Shown one piece after another: positions 8,628-10,773 of a stretch of 10,773 nt of DNA. The DNA lies in assembly GCA_023386135.1 (NCBI GenBank), contig JAEWKG010000024.1, positions 1 to 10,773 of the forward strand, in the 5' to 3' direction. The stretch's first letter is position 1. The number at the start of each line of letters is the position of its first letter. Both the position numbers and the translations under genes were made by a program. This DNA is from Pseudomonadota bacterium (GTDB lineage Bacteria > Pseudomonadota > Alphaproteobacteria > Sphingomonadales > Sphingomonadaceae). The notes beneath the pieces are model-generated. The model did no database searches and was not told the DNA's origin. It saw nothing but the letters and a program-made list of their open reading frames with translations.

Positions 8628-9058
8628 TGCGGACGCTGCGCCGACTTGCCACGCGCACCGAGGGGGCTGCCGCGGTTGAGTTCGGACTCATCGCGCCGGT
8701 GTTCCTGTTGATGCTGCTCGGCGTCTTCCAGGTCGGATCGTGGCTGCAAGCCTACAACGCGATGCGCAACGCGGTGACCAAGACGGCGCGCAGCGTGGCG
8801 GTCGAATACCAGACCGACAACAAGCTGACCAACCAACAGATCGCCGACCTGGGACTGGCAATCGGATCGACTACACCATACCTGCTGAAGGCGGACGACC
8901 TGCAAGTCGCAGTCACCGTCCCTGCGACCCAGTCTTTCACGACCGCGCGCGAACTGAAGCTCACGATGACCTACCAGATGCCGAGCTTCCTCGACTTCGC
9001 GGGAATCTCCGGCCCCTCGGTCACCTATTCGCGCGCGTTGTTCGTCATCACGTCCTGA
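8627..9058 (+). CDS. TadE-like pseudopilin family protein (second copy)
   Basis: A 143-residue protein with the classic TadE N-terminus: a basic leader MRTLRRLATRTEG, then AAAVEFGLIAPVFLLMLLGVFQ (14-35). Cleavage after G13 by a TadV/CpaA-type prepilin peptidase would leave E at +5 and F at +6, the full G/xxxxEF rule, so this is the best pseudopilin of the three. The mature part continues as an amphipathic helix (NAMRNAVTKTARSVAVEY) and a beta-rich periplasmic domain with no cysteine. It starts on the TGATG overlap with the previous gene and lacks its own ribosome site. It is the last gene of the tadG-tadE-tadE unit. Prepilin peptidase, ATPase and secretin genes are not in the window, so they must be supplied from elsewhere if these proteins build a pilus. 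Confidence 0.87.
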   Translation: MRTLRRLATRTEGAAAVEFGLIAPVFLLMLLGVFQVGSWLQAYNAMRNAVTKTARSVAVEYQTDNKLTNQQIADLGLAIGSTTPYLLKADDLQVAVTVPATQSFTTARELKLTMTYQMPSFLDFAGISGPSVTYSRALFVITS

Positions 9059-9354
9059 GCGATAACCACCGAACAGCTTTAGCGAATTCGTAAATTCGCC
9101 AAGCGAGGCCCCCGCGTAAGTCGGCTATCAATCGATAGTCACCTCGTGCGCCCGCCTTTCCCCGCGCTGTTCAGACGGCATGATTCCCCGCCTCGCGCAC
9201 TGCTGATTGCGGCAGCGATCGCGCCGCTGTGGCGATGGCGGGCGGCATGGCTAGCGCCGACAAATAAGCGCAGATACTCCATGCACCGACAAGACCCGAC
9301 GCCATCGCCGATTGCGACAGCTTCAAAGACATCATCGACTGCTACAATTGACGG
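9059..9354. other. Intergenic region without a convincing intact gene
   Basis: About 300 nt lie between the convergent tad operon and pdhB. The first part holds two short hairpins (9082-9099 and 9125-9138). From about 9180 to 9351 there is coding-like composition broken into three frames: ATG 9180 (MIPRLA), then LLIAAAIAPL in another frame, then VAMAGGMASADK and, after a TAA at 9265-9267, RPDAIADCDSFKDIIDCYN ending at TGA 9349-9351 in the third. Joined, these would resemble a signal peptide plus a short Asp/Cys-containing tail. This could be a decayed gene or chance in GC-rich DNA. No tRNA, small-RNA signature or mobile element was recognised. Confidence 0.5.
9082..9099. terminator. Small hairpin after the tad operon, weak terminator candidate
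   Basis: GCGAATT (9082-9088), loop CGTA, AATTCGC (9093-9099) form a perfect 7-bp stem starting 23 nt after the last tad stop codon. The stem is AT-rich at its top and no T-run follows, so it is a poor intrinsic terminator. A second 5-bp hairpin, CTATC-AATC-GATAG, lies at 9125-9138. Confidence 0.25.
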
Positions 9355-9370
9355 TCAGCCGCGGTAGCAG
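9339..9370. repeat. 7-bp inverted repeat spanning the 3' end of pdhB
   Basis: CTGCTAC (9339-9345) and GTAGCAG (9364-9370) are perfect inverted copies 18 nt apart; the right arm lies in the last codons of pdhB and the left arm is just beyond its stop. In a pdhB transcript they could form a stem around the stop codon. No T-run follows, so a terminator role is only possible, not shown. Confidence 0.3.
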
Positions 9371-10758
9371 ACCTTCTTGGCCGCAGCGACGATGCGGTCG
9401 CTGTCGATCAAGGCCAGCGCTTCGAGATTGGCGGCATAGGGCAGCGGCACGTCCTCGTCGCACACCCGCAGGACCGGAGCGTCGAGGTGATCGAAGCCCT
9501 CCTCCATCGCAATCGCGATGATCTCGGACGAGATCGAGCAGGTCGGCCAGCCTTCCTCGGCGACGATCATGCGGTTGGTCTTGGCGAGGCTTTCGAGCAC
9601 GGTCGCCTTGTCGAGCGGGCGCAGGGTCCTGAGGTCGATGACTTCGGCGTCGATGCCCTCGGCGGCGAGCTTCTCCGCCGCTTCGAGCGAGAGACCGACA
9701 CCGATCGAATAGCTGACGATGGTCACGTCCTTGCCCGGCTTCACCACGCGCGCCTTGCCGATCGGCAGGACGTGGTCGTCGAGGTCGGGGATCTCGAACG
9801 TGCGGCCGTAGACCAGTTCGTTCTCGAGGAAGACCACCGGGTCTTCGCTGCGGATCGCGGCCTTGAGCAGGCCCTTGGCGTCGGCTGCGTCGTAGGGTGC
9901 GATGACGATCAGGCCCGGCACGCTGGCGTACCAAGGGCCGTAGTTCTGGCTGTGCTGGGCGCCCACCCGGCTCGCCGCGCCGTTCGGGCCGCGGAACACG
10001 ATCGGGCAGCGCATCTGGCCGCCCGACATGTAGTTGGTCTTGCCGGCCGAGTTCACGATGTGATCGATCGCCTGCATGGCGAAGTTGAAGGTCATGAACT
10101 CGACGATCGGACGCAGACCGCCCATCGCCGCACCGCTGCCAATGCCGGCGAACCCGTATTCGGTGATCGGGGTGTCGATCACCCGCTTGGGGCCGAACTC
10201 GTCGAGCAGGCCCTGGGTCACCTTGTAGGCGCCCTGGTATTGCGCGACTTCCTCGCCCATCACGAACACGCGGTCGTCGCGGCGCATTTCCTCTGCCATC
10301 GCGTCGCGCAGCGCTTCGCGGACGGTGACGGTCTTCATGGCCGTGCCGTCGGGCACCTCTGGGTCGCGCGCCGGTCCCTTGTTGTGGAACTGGTGCTCGA
10401 TCTCGGCGCGGTGCGCGGTGGCGGTGGGTGAAGGCTCGGGAGCTTCGGACTCCGCCGCCTTCTGCTCGGCGGCGGGCTGCGCGGGCGCTTCCTGAGCAGG
10501 GGCAGATGCTTCCCCGCCCTCGCCTGCCATCGTCGCGATGACCGCGCCGACCTTCACGTTCTCGGTCCCTTCCGGTACGAGGATCTTGCCGATGGTGCCT
10601 TCGTCGACCGCCTCGAATTCCATCGTCGCCTTGTCGGTCTCGATCTCGGCGAGCACGTCACCCGAGCGGACCTCGTCGCCTTCCTTGACCAGCCACTTGG
10701 CGAGCGTGCCCTCCTCCATCGTCGGCGAGAGCGCGGGCATTTTGAGTTCGAGCGCCAT
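9355..10758 (-). CDS. pdhB: Pyruvate dehydrogenase E1 component, beta subunit, with N-terminal lipoyl domain
   Basis: The beta chain of the alpha2beta2 E1 enzyme, which decarboxylates pyruvate with thiamine diphosphate in the cytoplasmic pyruvate dehydrogenase complex. The 467-residue protein begins with a lipoyl domain (about 1-78) holding ETDKATMEFEA, with K43 as the expected lipoylation site. An Ala/Pro/Glu-rich flexible linker follows (about 80-115), then the E1-beta catalytic part from about 139. MGEEVAQYQGAYKVTQGL contains the conserved glutamates (E168/E169) that activate the cofactor. DTPITEYGFAGIGSGAAMGG, NFAMQAIDHIVNSAGKTNYM and the C-terminal transketolase domain (VDLRTLRPLD-type stretch, here VIDLRTLRPLD) are all present. 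A lipoyl domain on E1 beta rather than only on E2 is a known alphaproteobacterial arrangement. ATG 10758 has GGAG 8 nt upstream. It probably follows pdhA with a TGATG overlap. Confidence 0.97.
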   Translation of the reverse strand: MALELKMPALSPTMEEGTLAKWLVKEGDEVRSGDVLAEIETDKATMEFEAVDEGTIGKILVPEGTENVKVGAVIATMAGEGGEASAPAQEAPAQPAAEQKAAESEAPEPSPTATAHRAEIEHQFHNKGPARDPEVPDGTAMKTVTVREALRDAMAEEMRRDDRVFVMGEEVAQYQGAYKVTQGLLDEFGPKRVIDTPITEYGFAGIGSGAAMGGLRPIVEFMTFNFAMQAIDHIVNSAGKTNYMSGGQMRCPIVFRGPNGAASRVGAQHSQNYGPWYASVPGLIVIAPYDAADAKGLLKAAIRSEDPVVFLENELVYGRTFEIPDLDDHVLPIGKARVVKPGKDVTIVSYSIGVGLSLEAAEKLAAEGIDAEVIDLRTLRPLDKATVLESLAKTNRMIVAEEGWPTCSISSEIIAIAMEEGFDHLDAPVLRVCDEDVPLPYAANLEALALIDSDRIVAAAKKVCYRG

Positions 10759-10772
10759 CAGTAGCTCTCCAC
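10758..10772 (-). CDS. Possible 3' end of pdhA (four codons and stop)
   Basis: Read on the minus strand, the last bases give V-E-S-Y-stop, with the TGA sharing its A with the pdhB ATG. In alphaproteobacteria pdhA normally lies directly upstream of pdhB, and an acidic/aromatic C-terminal end is plausible. Fifteen bases cannot prove identity, so this rests on gene order alone. Confidence 0.35.
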   Translation of the reverse strand: MESY

Positions 10773-10773
10773 C

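Noticed and set aside
9146..9367. A 73-residue plus-strand open frame starting at GTG 9146 and running into the end of pdhB
   Set aside because: The C-terminal half is Arg/Thr/Ser-rich without features, there is no ribosome site, and it overlaps the pdhB end; only its short LLIAAAIAPL part looks protein-like and is discussed as a possible remnant.
9487..10431. A 314-residue plus-strand open frame opposite pdhB
   Set aside because: Its composition (His/Arg/Val/Asp) mirrors pdhB codons and there is no ribosome site; pdhB is unambiguous.

Overview
The window is GC-rich chromosomal DNA, densely packed with genes and strongly biased to G/C at third codon positions. It most likely comes from an alphaproteobacterium of the order Sphingomonadales (Sphingomonas, Erythrobacter or Novosphingobium type). 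This is an inference from four things: the GyrA type, a pyruvate dehydrogenase E1 beta subunit with a fused N-terminal lipoyl domain, a TrmFO gene in a Gram-negative background, and an intergenic palindrome of a type I recall as common in sphingomonad genomes.

Layout, left to right. (1) The 3' three quarters of gyrA (DNA gyrase subunit A) runs off the left edge. It overlaps by 4 nt a TauD/TfdA-type Fe(II)/2-oxoglutarate dioxygenase gene. (2) A 94-nt palindromic element that could pair as a 31-bp stem fills the gap between that gene and a convergent gene for a YhhN/TMEM86-type integral membrane protein. (3) The yhhN-like gene is divergent from trmFO (folate/FAD-dependent tRNA U54 methyltransferase). 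(4) trmFO converges on a minus-strand pair: a degenerate squalene/phytoene-synthase-like protein followed by a small membrane-anchored protein with three EF-hands. The trmFO and EF-hand stop codons lie inside one palindromic CTAG. (5) Divergent from that pair is a three-gene operon for Tad-type envelope proteins: a large TadG-like protein with a long threonine-rich segment, then two TadE-like pseudopilin proteins, joined by identical TGATG stop/start overlaps. (6) About 300 bp without a convincing intact gene follow, holding a few small inverted repeats and what may be a decayed short exported ORF. (7) pdhB (lipoyl-E1 beta) lies on the minus strand and reaches almost to the right edge. The last 15 nt may hold the end of pdhA.

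Most of the window is housekeeping: topology control, tRNA modification and pyruvate oxidation. The accessory part is the tadG-tadE-tadE operon. It has no tad motor, secretin or prepilin peptidase gene beside it here, and its TadG-like protein carries an unusual Thr-rich insert. I found no CRISPR array, rRNA, tRNA, transposase, phage gene or recognisable defence system. I do not claim a new multi-gene system. The best leads are the Thr-rich TadG-like protein with its two partners, the long hairpin repeat placed exactly after a stop codon, the pairing of a degenerate SQS-like gene with an EF-hand gene, and the possible gene remnant before pdhB.
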